A stretch of DNA of 64,000 bases from Chinchilla lanigera (taxonomy: Eukaryota > Chordata > Mammalia > Rodentia > Chinchillidae), in the NCBI RefSeq assembly GCF_000276665.1, contig NW_004955464.1, positions 10,612,030 to 10,676,029 of the forward strand. The letters run 5' to 3'. The notes under the pieces were generated by a model. It was given only the letters and a program-made list of their open reading frames with translations. It was not told where the DNA came from and made no database searches. Positions 1 through 8,999 of the stretch are shown in pieces. Both the position numbers and the translations under genes were made by a program. Numbering within the stretch: position 1 is the first letter of the stretch; each line of letters begins with the position of its first letter.

Positions 1-287
1 GCAGGGGCAACCGGGCGCCGCAGACGCGACCCCCGCGCCGCTGCGACCTCCACCGCACTTGTCCCACCGCGCGCCCCCTGGAGCGCCGCGCACCCCTGGG
101 ACCCTTGCGCGCCCCGGGTGCCCACATAACCCGAGACCCAGCGCACCTTGGGATCTCGGTGCAGCCCCAGCAACCCCACGTGTCCCGGGACCCCGGCGCA
201 GCTCTGGGACCCCTGCGTGCCCCGGGACCTTTGCGCGCTCTCAGAGCCCCGGCGCTTGGCCAACCGGGCTGCGCGCCCTGGTGAGGG

Positions 288-297
288 GCCCCGCCCC
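288..297 (+). promoter_or_regulatory. GC box (Sp1/KLF-type), copy 1
   Basis: The sequence GCCCCGCCCC is a standard Sp1/KLF recognition sequence, 220 bases before the start codon in a CpG-rich region. It lies in the first unit of a 38-bp imperfect tandem duplication. Binding is inferred from the motif only. Confidence 0.5.
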
Positions 298-325
298 AGA
301 GGGTCCCCCTCTTCCAACAGAACGA

Positions 326-335
326 GCCCCGCCCC
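326..335 (+). promoter_or_regulatory. GC box (Sp1/KLF-type), copy 2
   Basis: A second GCCCCGCCCC lies exactly 38 bases after the first, in the second unit of the same tandem duplication. The duplication has therefore doubled the site. Confidence 0.5.
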
Positions 336-507
336 AGAGAGACCCCCAGGTCCAACAGGGACATCCAGCCACGTCCCAGAGGGCTCCCAGCATCTCGCGG
401 CTGGAGCCCCGCGCTCCAAAGGATCCTCCGTACCAGCTGGGGACTACCCGCCTGGCTGAGGGGGCGCTTCCCAGGAGGGTTCCCCGCTCCCCGCGGGCCC
501 CGGCAGG

Positions 508-609
508 ATGCACGCCGCCCTGGCGGGGCCACTGCTCGCCGCTCTCCTCGCCACCGCCCGCGCCCGCCCGCAGCCCCCGGACGGAGGACAGTGCCGGCCG
601 CCCGGATCG
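508..609 (+). CDS. TRABD2B: TRABD2B (TIKI2) exon 1, coding part: signal peptide
   Basis: This exon has 34 codons from the ATG at 508 to the splice donor GT at 610 (cccggatcg|gtgagc, a good consensus). The peptide starts [20 protein letters not shown], a signal peptide with a hydrophobic core at about residues 5-17, followed by a short Pro/Gly-rich stretch with one Cys at residue 29. The start context has A at -3 (caggATGc). The intron falls between codons (phase 0), matching the phase-0 start of exon 2. TIKI proteins are secretory-pathway, membrane-anchored proteases acting at the cell surface, so a leader peptide here fits. Assignment to TIKI2 rather than its paralogue TIKI1 (TRABD2A) rests on the recognised N-terminus and on the exon 2 sequence. 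Confidence 0.9.
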
Positions 610-1777
610 GTGAGCGAGCGCCTGCCCGGCCAATCTCCCGCCCGCGCGCCCGCCTGGGCACTTCAGCCCTGAGGCGGTGGTTTGGTTCTTGCCCTTCTCC
701 GCACCCTCTTACTCAGCGCACCCGCTCCTTCCCTGCCCTCCGGGCACAGCCGCCGGCGCCCATCTCCTGCTTATGTCTGCCCCGGCTCCGGAGCCGAGAT
801 GGGGCGCTTCCTCTCTCCCGTTCCTTCTCCACTCGCTGACGTTCGGGCTTTCCTCTTGCCTTTGGTCCTCCTTGGACGTTTCCGCTCGGTGTGCCCTTTT
901 TGTCTCAGTTCTCTGTGACTTTTATCCTGTCTTGACCCTCTGGTCCCTGTCCTCTTCGGACTCTATCTTCCCACATTCCTTGCCCTTCTCTTCTCCAAGT
1001 TCCATCCAAACCTTTTGCCCTCTCACTCACACACTCTGCCCCTTCCCAGGCTCCCCTCCCTCTCCCTGCCCTCCTGTTTCGACCCAAGGCACACTTTCTC
1101 CCTAGCGCTTGTTCCCCTTCCTCTCTCCCCGTGAAGCCCAGGCTCTAGCACGACTGTCCAAGGTGCTCCTGTTTGTTTAGGTGAATAGGGGCAAGACTCC
1201 AGAGGAGAGCAAAAGGAAATGCCAAGACTTGTTGCCCTAATGTTTCCTTGGGGGGTGGGGAATCTGATTCTCATAATTTTCCTTCCAAAGTCAGGAATTC
1301 CTTGATTTTCACCAGTATCCTTACCTTTAAGTGATGCATTGGCAATAACCCTGAACTGGAAGTCCGAAGACCAGAAAACTGTGTTCTGGGGTCTGGTGCA
1401 CTGCCCCGTTAGCAGGGGATTAGTTGTCCTTGGGCAAGGTGCAGCACCAGCAGCTGGCCTGTTGCAGAACAGGGGGGCCTGGTTAGCTGTAGGAGCGATC
1501 AGTCTATCTTGAATGTGCTGGGATTCACAACTTTTACTTGTTATCAAAATAAGCAACTGTTTCCCCATCTACACCCCCAATGCATATTTTTCATTTGTAC
1601 CAGAATCCAGCAGAAAAAATGTTGAATTTATCTAAAGCTCGCAAGTGGTCACTGGGACTCCAGGGACTTTCTGGATGGAAAATGGCTTTGCCTAAGAGAA
1701 ATGACAGTCTCCTTTTCATACCCCTTACCCTCTGGCCCTGATCTGGGCCTGGAGATGTGGTCATGATCTGCATGCCC

Positions 1778-1779
<2 letters not shown>

Positions 1780-1813
<34 letters not shown>
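1780..1813. repeat. (CA)n microsatellite
   Basis: About 17 uninterrupted CA units in intron 1; probably length-polymorphic. Confidence 0.95.
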
Positions 1814-1815
<2 letters not shown>

Positions 1816-2379
1816 CTACTTAGTGAGAGCTTGATCACAGAAAATGACAGCATTGGGGATGGAGAGCAAGTGTACATTTTTGATATGGAAAGCACCCAGA
1901 ATAATGCACATTTCTTGGGATTCCCTTCTATGGAATTCTTGCCTCCCAAGCCAGAAATTGAGACTTTACTTGGCTTTGCAGGATTTTAAGGCACTTTCTC
2001 ATCTATGGTTTCAGCTGGTGGAGCAAAGTAGCTAACACCCCAGACCTGCCCTCCAAGAAGAAAACCGTATCCGCCCTGATGAATGGGAAGTAGCTGTTGA
2101 AATAGGTGTGCTATTTTTAATAGGTGTTCTGCTTTCAAAGTGCTCTTGGCATGTATCTTCTAATGGTTGGATTTTAAAGTTATATGACTTCCTCCCTTCT
2201 TGCCAGAGCAGGACTCTTGGTCCCCCTCTCCCCACCCTCCACACAAAACACCACTGGTGAAGGTTTGACTTGGCCAAGTCTGAATGTTCTCAGGTGGTAT
2301 GGTGCAGTGCTTGGCTCTCACAGCGAAAGCTGGTCATAATGAGAGCTTCTCTTCATTGCCCACTTCCTCTGTGCCTGGC

Positions 2380-2560
2380 ACGGCCCTGGGGGCTCAGTAT
2401 ATACACATCGCGTCTTTTAATCCTCCCAGAAGCTTGTGCTCTCTCTTCCATTTGAGGAAACTGAGTCTGTGGGAAGTGAAATGATTCAGTCCAGATCTTT
2501 CATCTAAAAAAGATGAAAGCCAAGATTTGAATGTGGGTTTTTCAGCTTCTTTCCCCTCCT
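2380..2560 (-). repeat. MIR relic, minus orientation
   Basis: The string tttgaggaaactgagtctgt followed by a diverged 'ccaagatttgaat' matches the reverse complement of the MIR core. The upstream 'tgcctggca' and 'tcttttaatcctcccag' also match. Confidence 0.6.
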
Positions 2561-2647
2561 CTCCTGTTCCCATTTGTGCTACCCCTCTGTGCTCCCCTCT
2601 GCTGCTTTCAGCCTCACTGCCTGGCCTGTCTTCTTTCCCCCCCCCCC

Positions 2648-2654
2648 GCAGCAG
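2648..2654 (+). promoter_or_regulatory. TRABD2B: NAGNAG tandem splice acceptor of exon 2
   Basis: The acceptor reads gCAGCAG after a C11 tract. Use of the first AG (2650-2651) includes a Gln codon at residue 35; use of the second (2653-2654) drops it without changing frame. Both are competent acceptor triplets. Which one dominates is not visible from sequence; including Gln (GSQRDLN) is the form I recognise from relatives. Confidence 0.8.
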
Positions 2655-3212
2655 AGGGACCTGAACTCCTTCCTGTGGACTATTCGGCGCCATCCCCCAG
2701 CCTACCTGTTTGGCACCATCCACGTCCCTTATACCCGGGTCTGGGACTTCATCCCAGAAAACTCCAAGGCAGCCTTCCAGGCCAGTGCCCGTGTCTACTT
2801 CGAGCTGGACCTGACGGACCCCTACACAGTCTCAGCGCTGGCCAGCTGCCAGCTGCTGCCCCCTGGGGAGAACCTGCAGGACGTGCTTCCTCAGGAGCTC
2901 TACTGGCGCCTGAAGCGCCACCTAGACTATGTGAAGTTGATGATGCCCTCCTGGATGACGCCCGCACAGAGGGGAAAAGGGCTCTATGCTGACTACCTGT
3001 TCAACGCCATCGCAGGCAACTGGGAGCGCAAGAGGCCCGTGTGGGTGATGCTCATGGTGAACTCACTCACGGAGACCGATGTGCGCTCCCGTGGAGTGCC
3101 TGTGTTGGACCTCTACCTGGCCCAGCAAGCTGAGAAGATGAAGAAGAGCACCGGTGCTGTGGAGCGGGTGGAGGAGCAGTGCCATCCACTCAATGGGCTC
3201 AACTTCTCTCAG
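2652..3212 (+). CDS. TRABD2B: TRABD2B (TIKI2) exon 2: N-terminal part of the TIKI metalloprotease domain
   Basis: The exon is 561 bases, 187 codons, residues 35-221, phase 0 at both ends (acceptor gcag|cag, donor cag|gtaggc). It begins [13 protein letters not shown] and ends NGLNFSQ. TIKI proteins are divalent-metal-dependent proteases that trim the N-terminus of Wnt proteins, causing them to oxidise, form oligomers and lose receptor binding. Visible family hallmarks are the GX2H motif GTIH (residues 55-58), the acidic YFELD stretch with Glu85, and the very conserved [22 protein letters not shown] block. The second GX2H motif of the family is not in this exon and should be encoded downstream. 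Asn218-Phe-Ser is an N-glycosylation sequon. The full human protein is a little over 500 residues, so exons 1-2 cover about two fifths. No frameshift or stop is present, so the gene looks functional. TRABD2A is the only serious alternative; the exon 1 sequence favours TRABD2B. Confidence 0.95.
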
Positions 3213-5600
3213 GTAGGCGATGTGTGCCAACCGGGAGCTGGCAGCCTGGAAAGCCTGGCACCTTATTCTTCTTTCCTGATTATTGCCTACCTCTTCCAGT
3301 AGGCAGCCAGAGCCAGGTCCTGTCTCCAAAGGGAGAGGTCCTTTCTGGCCCAGGGCACCTGTTGGGCTGCTTTTGTAGGATGAGGGGAACCGGTGTGTGT
3401 TAAGATTTGAGGTGAGAGTTTAGATGTTTGCTTCTATTTCAATGGTTTCCTGTTGGGATATCCACTGTCCACCTGCTGTGCTTGCCTGAGCAGAAGGAAT
3501 TTCCCCGGGAGCATCAGAGTGATTCAGAACAAAAAGGGAGCTGCCAGTGTGCGTCAGGCCTTGCCAGGCCCTGTTGCCTTGCGAGCAGGAGGCTGTCATG
3601 AGGCTGTTGTGTGGACACATCCCCTGGACCATGGGTCCGCAGGAAGAGGCACAGCGGGGATGTGGTGCCTGGCTTGGGCTAGTAGAAGAAGTGTCAGGAG
3701 CCTGGCTTCTCTAAGCACTGGTTGGCTGTTTCAGGTGAAGTGCTGCAGAATTCTCTGGGTTTTGCTAAGGTCTACCACCCTCAGACTGCCTCCCTAAGAC
3801 TGGGAGAAAGTTAGCCAGGAGACTGTGGGGGTTAATAATTTCAGAGAAATGTGTTTGCTTAAAGGTTGACAGTTCTGATTTCTGAACCTCAGGAGTGGGG
3901 GCAGGGAAAAGGGAGGGGCTTAAGTTTAAAGTCTCTGGATGCCAGAGACCTGAACCAGCGAAATGTCATTAAAGGCCTGTCTCCATGGGCAGAGGTCACT
4001 CCCAACTCACTGGCCCCAAACTCAACTCTGAGGCCCTGGGAACAATGAGTTCGCATCTGTGCCTTGAAAACAGGACTGTCAATCCCGGGTAGGGGCTCCC
4101 AGGCCTCTGAGTGAGGCCAACTCCCGAGACGTGCCTGCTCCCCCTTAAGAAGACAGCGCCACAAAATGACCAGGCAGAAACCCTCGTGGAATCAGACCTG
4201 CCTACTGCTCCTGAGATGTTGCAACCTCTTCACCAGGGAAACCGTGGCAGAAACTGATCCCCCTTCCAAGATCTCTGGCCTTTGTTTTTCCAGGGGAAAT
4301 GCAATATTGTCCCCAGGGAGGTAAGAAGGCAGATTGACTTGCCGGCCAAATGAAAGGCGGGTTTGTCGGTTCTCCTGCTGGCTCTCCCATAATTGTGGAG
4401 TCCTTACCCAGAGGGCCCCAGGGGCAGGAATATTGGGGCAGTTAGTCACGCCCCGCGGGGTTCTGACTATGCCTGACTCCTTCTCCACGGGGGAAAATCC
4501 TGCATATTCTCTGGCCCGGTGCTGATTCCTCTGAACATAGCGGCTCTCTCCCTCTGAAGTGACTTTCTCCTTGCCAGGCTTGGGAGCTGATATTATCTGG
4601 GGTGGGAGAGTGCTCACCGCCCATCTCATTTGGAGGCACGTTTGTGGGGGGCCTCTCTGCTCAGAGGCCTCACTCGGCCTCCATATCTTTTTGAGGTTGG
4701 AGAGGTGGGGGATCCAGCATCACTCTCAACACCCTCTTTGTACCAACCACAGAGAAATCCGACAAGGGCTGAAGGGAGCACTCGAGCTCTCTGGTTAAAC
4801 AGCCCCTGGCTTTAATCTGTCTCTCTTAAAACAACAAAACTATCTTTCTTCGGGGTCTGGAAATGCTGCTGTTCAACCAAATGAGGGCTCTGGTACGGTG
4901 AAAACATTTGCTGGAAAGTGTGTGAGGTTATGGTTTAGAAAAAGTTCCTGAGAGCCATTCATCGGCCAGCAAGGAGCCCGCTGACAGTCTCCATAGCCCA
5001 TGTTTGAAGATCAAACAGACTCTGATTTCTGTTTCAAAAATGCACCCATACCATCACCAGCCTGGGCCCGCTCTTTAAATTGTTCTTGGGTCCAACTTCT
5101 CAAAAGGGCCGCAGAAAGCAAGTCTTCAACAAAAGAAAACAGGACTCCTCTTGGTTTTCCTTAATCTACAGACCCTTCACCACCTGCCGGAACGTCTGAC
5201 TGCGCCAATTTGTCCTGTTATCATTTTGGAGGGAGGTGATGAAATCCCTCTTCCAACCCCTTGGGCAGCCTTGGACTAACTGAAAAGGGTGGAATTCCAG
5301 AACCTGGGTGGATGGGTCGTTAGGGATCCCAGGACCCAAAGTCAGAAATGCAACAGCTTTCTCAGTAAAATTGCATGCGCGTATGCACTGTTTGATATGA
5401 ACATCTGTGATACATTATTGTGCTGAAATATCTGCTAAGTGCATCAGATTTTTATTTTTTCTTTCCTCGAAGCATTACTATTATTGCAAAATATTTGGGT
5501 CGGGGGGTAGTGAGAAAGGAAGGCAAAAAGAAGAAAGCTTACAGTAGTGCCTTTCTGTTGAGGCCTAGGAGTTTAGTTTTATTTTTGGTGTGTTAAAACT
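3213..5600. other. Unique-looking intron sequence without recognisable repeats
   Basis: No clear interspersed repeat was recognised here. Short open frames exist on both strands but have no protein-like character. The stretch 4400-5250 is moderately GC-rich with balanced composition and could include conserved non-coding sequence, but that needs alignment. Confidence 0.4.
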
Positions 5601-5604
5601 TACA

Positions 5605-5619
5605 TGCATATATATATTA

Positions 5620-5667
<48 letters not shown>
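5605..5667. repeat. (AT)n tract followed by T32
   Basis: Alternating AT (5605-5635) runs directly into 32 T (5636-5667). A poly-T of this length could be the tail of a minus-oriented retroelement, but the flanking sequence does not resemble B1, ID or L1. Confidence 0.9.
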
Positions 5668-5879
5668 CTGGACAGAAGTACCATGTTTTTACTTTGTTAA
5701 GCAGAGAAGGAGAACTTAAGTTTAGGGCTTCAGAGTCTGGAGGAGCCACTGGAGAGCGTGGAAGACTGGTAACAGCACCCCTTTCACAACTTATAAGAGC
5801 AGGTCTACTGATCAGTTTTGATCTTTGATTTTAAAGTAAACTAACTGAAAAAACCTAACAAAAATTAAAATAAACTGAC

Positions 5880-6020
5880 AGTGCTAGACCCAGCATCACC
5901 ATGACTTTGCCAGGTGACCTTGGGCAAGTCAGTTCCTCTCTCTAGGCCCTGCTTTCTCTGTTTGTGAAATGAGACACCGGGATTAGGTCATCTTTCAAGC
6001 CTCTTCCAGCCCTGACATTC
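5880..6020 (+). repeat. MIR element, plus orientation
   Basis: Contains tgaccttgggcaagtcagtt followed by ctctctaggccctgctttctctgtttgtgaaatgaga, a clear MIR core. Confidence 0.85.
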
Positions 6021-6049
6021 CATAGGATGATCCTAATCAATTCCACGTG

Positions 6050-6235
6050 CAGGGCACCCTGCAGGAAGCTCTTCATACATTTCCATTTCGTTGAATTCTC
6101 ACAGCAACCTCATGGCCTTCTAAGGTGGGCATGCAGAAGAGTTGGATGGCTTGTCCAAGGTCACATGGCTAAAGGAGGAACAGAGCCAGTCTGCTGGACT
6201 CGAAATGAAAGATGTGCTCTTCCTGCCAACTTGCG
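6050..6235 (-). repeat. MIR element, minus orientation
   Basis: Contains cttgtccaaggtcacatggc and, downstream, 'cagagccagtctgctggactcgaa', the reverse complement of the MIR 5' half. It lies back to back with the plus-oriented copy just before it. Confidence 0.8.
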
Positions 6236-7184
6236 TTGTTTCCCTAGACTTCGTCCTGTCTGTGTAGTATCCTCCTGCGATCCTTCCTTTACTTCTTCTG
6301 TTTTCTGTCTCCTTCTAGGATTGAGGACTTAACATTTTATTTCTTGGCAAATTTGTACTGGTAGAGAAGTTATTTCCTTTGACTATGGGGCTGGAGTGGG
6401 GATGGTGAAAAAGGGAGGTCCTCTAAAGTTCTTCCTGATGTGTAGCAGACCACTCAGTGTGGTGAGCTGGAGATAGGAGGCTTGTCCATTAGTCTTAAGC
6501 AAGACTTGGTGTCCCTGTCTATCTGGTGGAGCAGTTGTTACCAGCTTTCAAAACTGAGCTGATTTGGGAGGATGTGCAGTACCTGTGGAAGGTTGGTGAG
6601 GTGGTGAATGACCACCTGCATGTTCTTCTGTGCTTAGCAAATCATCTGAGCTGACACCAAGGCCCGGGGAGAGGAGAAGCAGACATGTCCTTCCAGCAGC
6701 CATACGCACTGCCCAACCTTTGCTGAACAAACTGACGCTAGAGTGTTAAGAGATGGTGATGAATCCCTGCTCTTGTGCATCTGGCATGCCTGAACCTTAA
6801 GTCTAAATCTCATGGCCTTCTTGGGACTGCAGATTCCTTCTAGGAATCAGCTCTGCCTGCTGCCTTGAGGGATTGGTATTGGCTGCACTACTCCCTCTGG
6901 AGAACCTCGGTCTTCCCCCGCTTCATCCCTGTACAGTGGAGGTACCAGATAAGAAAACATCTAAGTTACATGGTTCTCCAAAGCATAATAAGAAAACAAG
7001 GACACCGCAAGTCTGTATTTTGCTGTTTTTAAACAAACATGCTGGCACCACTCTCCTGAGTGTGTAGAACCTGAACAATGGGGCATGCCTGCCAGGGGGG
7101 TCAAAAACATTTGTAAAGTTCTGCAAGTCCTTTGCCAGAGAGGTAGAAACCACAAAAGCATTATTGGGCTTTGTCTGTATGTAG

Positions 7185-7375
7185 GGTGCTGCATTAGACG
7201 TTGCACATATATTTTCTCTAATCCTCATGGAAATGCTACAAGGTATATTGTCATATCTATTTTAAAGACATAAAATGAGACTTGACAAGGTTAGGTCATT
7301 CGGCTGTGATTACATAGACAGACCAAGTGGATTCCAGGTTCAGACTCAGGTGTGTCCTTTGCTAAAGTCTAAACT
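7185..7375 (-). repeat. MIR relic, minus orientation
   Basis: Diverged MIR reverse complement: taatcctcatggaaatgcta, then 'ataaaatgagacttgacaaggttaggtcattcggctgtgattac', then 'attccaggttcagactc'. Confidence 0.65.
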
Positions 7376-7935
7376 TTTTAGGCATCTGAGAAATAAATCG
7401 ATTTTGGTTGTTAATAGTCAGATGTCATCATCTGATCAGTTGTGGGAGGAGGCTTAGAGCAGGGGGCCTGTCTTTCTTGCTGGAAAAAAAAGCATAATAG
7501 GAAAGAGATAATTGAAAAGTGCTAAACCTGACTTTTCCCCTGGTTTATAAATTGGATCTGAAAGTAATTCTAAAGTAGGAGTTCCCAAAGACATCCTGGG
7601 CACCAGCTGCCTCCCTGGAGCGCACCCAGCTTTCCAAGGGATTCCTGTGAAGATCCCCCATTATACCCACCACCCCAGAGAAGCTACACTTGCACAGTTG
7701 AATAAAGAAAGAACTCCTCAATTTATAACCAAAGCTTCTATATCTATACCCTGGGGGGCCAGAAAGTATTAGTAAGTATACAGGAAATATTTGCAGAATG
7801 AATGAATAACCAATTGTCAGGAACCATGATATGATCATCTAGCGCTGTTGTATGCTACAGTGAGGAGCCCCTCCTTGAACTTTAATAGTTCCACGCATTC
7901 TTACAATGGCACAAAATATCAAAATCATCAAATGG

Positions 7936-8258
7936 GATGCTATAACAAAATATCTTTCATTAGGTAATTTATAAGCAATAGACATTTACTGCTTACAGTT
8001 CTGGAGACTGAGAAGTCTGAGATCAAAGTACCAGCAGATGCAGTGTCTGATGGGGGCCTGTTCCTCATAGGTGGGCCTTGTCTGTATCCTCACATGGCAG
8101 AAGGGGAAAAGGATTAATTAGCTACCCCAGCCCTCTTTATTAAGGCACTAATTCATGAGGCCCCTGCTCTCAGAGGTCCCTGTCTCTTAATACCATTACC
8201 TTGGGGTTAGGTGTCAACCTGTGAACTCTGGAGGGACATACACATTTATGCCACAGTA
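7936..8258 (-). mobile_element. ERVL-MaLR solo LTR (MST/MLT1-like), minus orientation, non-coding
   Basis: The sequence follows the reverse complement of a MaLR LTR: gctataacaaaatatc near the left end, then ttacagttctggagactgag, then atcctcacatggcagaaggg, then a pyrimidine-rich end with ttaataccattacc. It is about 320 bases, diverged, and has no internal retroviral sequence beside it, so it is a solo or truncated LTR. Confidence 0.8.
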
Positions 8259-8269
8259 TGAAGTTCAGA

Positions 8270-8405
8270 TTCAAGGCAGACAGGAATCCTTACCCCACTT
8301 CCTACCTTGTCTGTGACTTTGGGCTACTCCTTTCCTCTCTCTGGACTTAAATTGCCCTCTTGTCCCATGAGAACACTGGGCTAGATGATTTCCAGTACTG
8401 GCCCA
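8270..8405 (+). repeat. MIR relic, plus orientation
   Basis: gtctgtgactttgggctact, 'ctctctctggacttaaattgccctcttgtcccatgagaac' and 'gggctagatgatttccag' are in MIR order. Confidence 0.65.
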
Positions 8406-8784
8406 GTTTTGGTTCTCTGATATTCTTTGTTGGCCTGCACATCTTGGAGGGCCTCTCAGCCAACCCACCCTGAGACTTTGAGCTTGAGTTATGTCTGTCC
8501 TTGGCAGGCTTGTCTTTGGTGGGCTGCTGCTGATACCTGCTTGTCTGAAAGCCTGTTGCTTTTGGTGGGTGATCCTGCTGCTAGTCTACAGAACAGAGAG
8601 CCCCAGCCTGTTGCAGCAGAGTGTGCTGGCCACCTGCCCAGGCTTGATCCTCTCCTTCATTACAGTTCCTGTCCCTCCTTCGCTTCCCCTCCATGCACTC
8701 AGCCAGAGCCCCTCGCTGTGTTGTACCAGTGCAGGATCTGGAGACAGACACTTGGGCACTTTTGCCTGTGTAGCTCATTACTTG

Positions 8785-8867
8785 TGTGCATTACCTTTAT
8801 ACCCTGAGAGGTACATACTACTAGTCCTGTTTTATAGCTGTAGCAATGGAGGCACAGGACAACTGAC
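8785..8867 (-). repeat. MIR-like fragment next to a tandem duplication
   Basis: 'ctagtcctgttttatagctgtagcaatggaggcacagg' resembles the minus-oriented MIR segment ('attttacagatgaggaaactgaggc'). It is weak and short. Confidence 0.45.
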
Positions 8868-8935
8868 TATTAGTCTGACCCATGTCCTGGTTCTTTACTC
8901 CTGGTATTAGTCTGACCCATGTCCTGGTTCTTTAC
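8868..8935. repeat. 37-bp tandem duplication
   Basis: A 31-base block (8868-8898) recurs without mismatch at 8905-8935, separated by six bases (tcctgg), giving a period of 37. Identity between the copies indicates a recent duplication or ongoing conversion. Confidence 0.95.
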
Positions 8936-8999
8936 CACTTTAGAGATCCCGTTCTTTTGTCTTCCTGCTTTGTATACTCCCGTCTTTCAGAGCCACTCT

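Larger units (their letters stand above)
283..358 (+). repeat. 38-bp imperfect tandem duplication in the leader
   Basis: Two adjacent units (283-320 and 321-358) share GAGCCCCGCCCCAGAG-like starts and TCCAACAG ends at a fixed 38-base spacing. The middle of each unit differs, so the duplication is not recent. Looser related blocks with GGGACC, CCCCGGG and CCAGAGGG occur on both sides, giving the leader a degenerate repetitive look. Confidence 0.65.
1..680 (+). promoter_or_regulatory. TRABD2B: CpG-rich promoter and 5' leader region of TRABD2B
   Basis: The first ~680 bases are very GC-rich and full of CpG dinucleotides, unlike the rest of the window, as expected for a CpG-island promoter. No TATA box is evident, and two GC boxes (288-297, 326-335) are present. 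There is no ATG on the + strand before the start codon at 508, and a TGA in the same frame lies at 457-459, so 508 is the first usable start. The transcription start cannot be fixed from sequence; the leader may begin inside the window or upstream of it. CpG density falls off after about 650, within the start of intron 1. Confidence 0.8.
610..2651 (+). other. TRABD2B: TRABD2B intron 1
   Basis: This is a 2,042-base phase-0 intron with GT (610-611) and AG (2650-2651) ends. It holds the 3' edge of the CpG island, a C/T-rich stretch at about 700-1100, a CA microsatellite (1780-1813) and a minus-oriented MIR relic near 2380-2560. The branch/pyrimidine region before exon 2 is strong and ends in a run of 11 C (2637-2647). 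I see no further coding exon inside it. Confidence 0.85.

Noticed and set aside
59..613. Long open frames (184 and 103 codons) overlapping the TRABD2B start, as possible upstream ORFs
   Set aside because: Both begin at TTG, not ATG, and the region has no ATG; their length is explained by GC-rich sequence with few stop codons.
241..633. 130-codon minus-strand frame in the CpG island
   Set aside because: GC-rich shadow frame with low-complexity Arg/Gly/Ala sequence; no sign of a divergent gene.
2531..2992. Alternative 153-codon frame overlapping exon 2
   Set aside because: It is a different frame from the recognisable TIKI sequence and reads as a low-complexity shadow.
3190..3212. Possible loss of an Asn codon in [11 protein letters not shown]
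   Set aside because: On reflection the single-Asn form also fits the paralogue as I remember it, so no loss can be claimed without an alignment.
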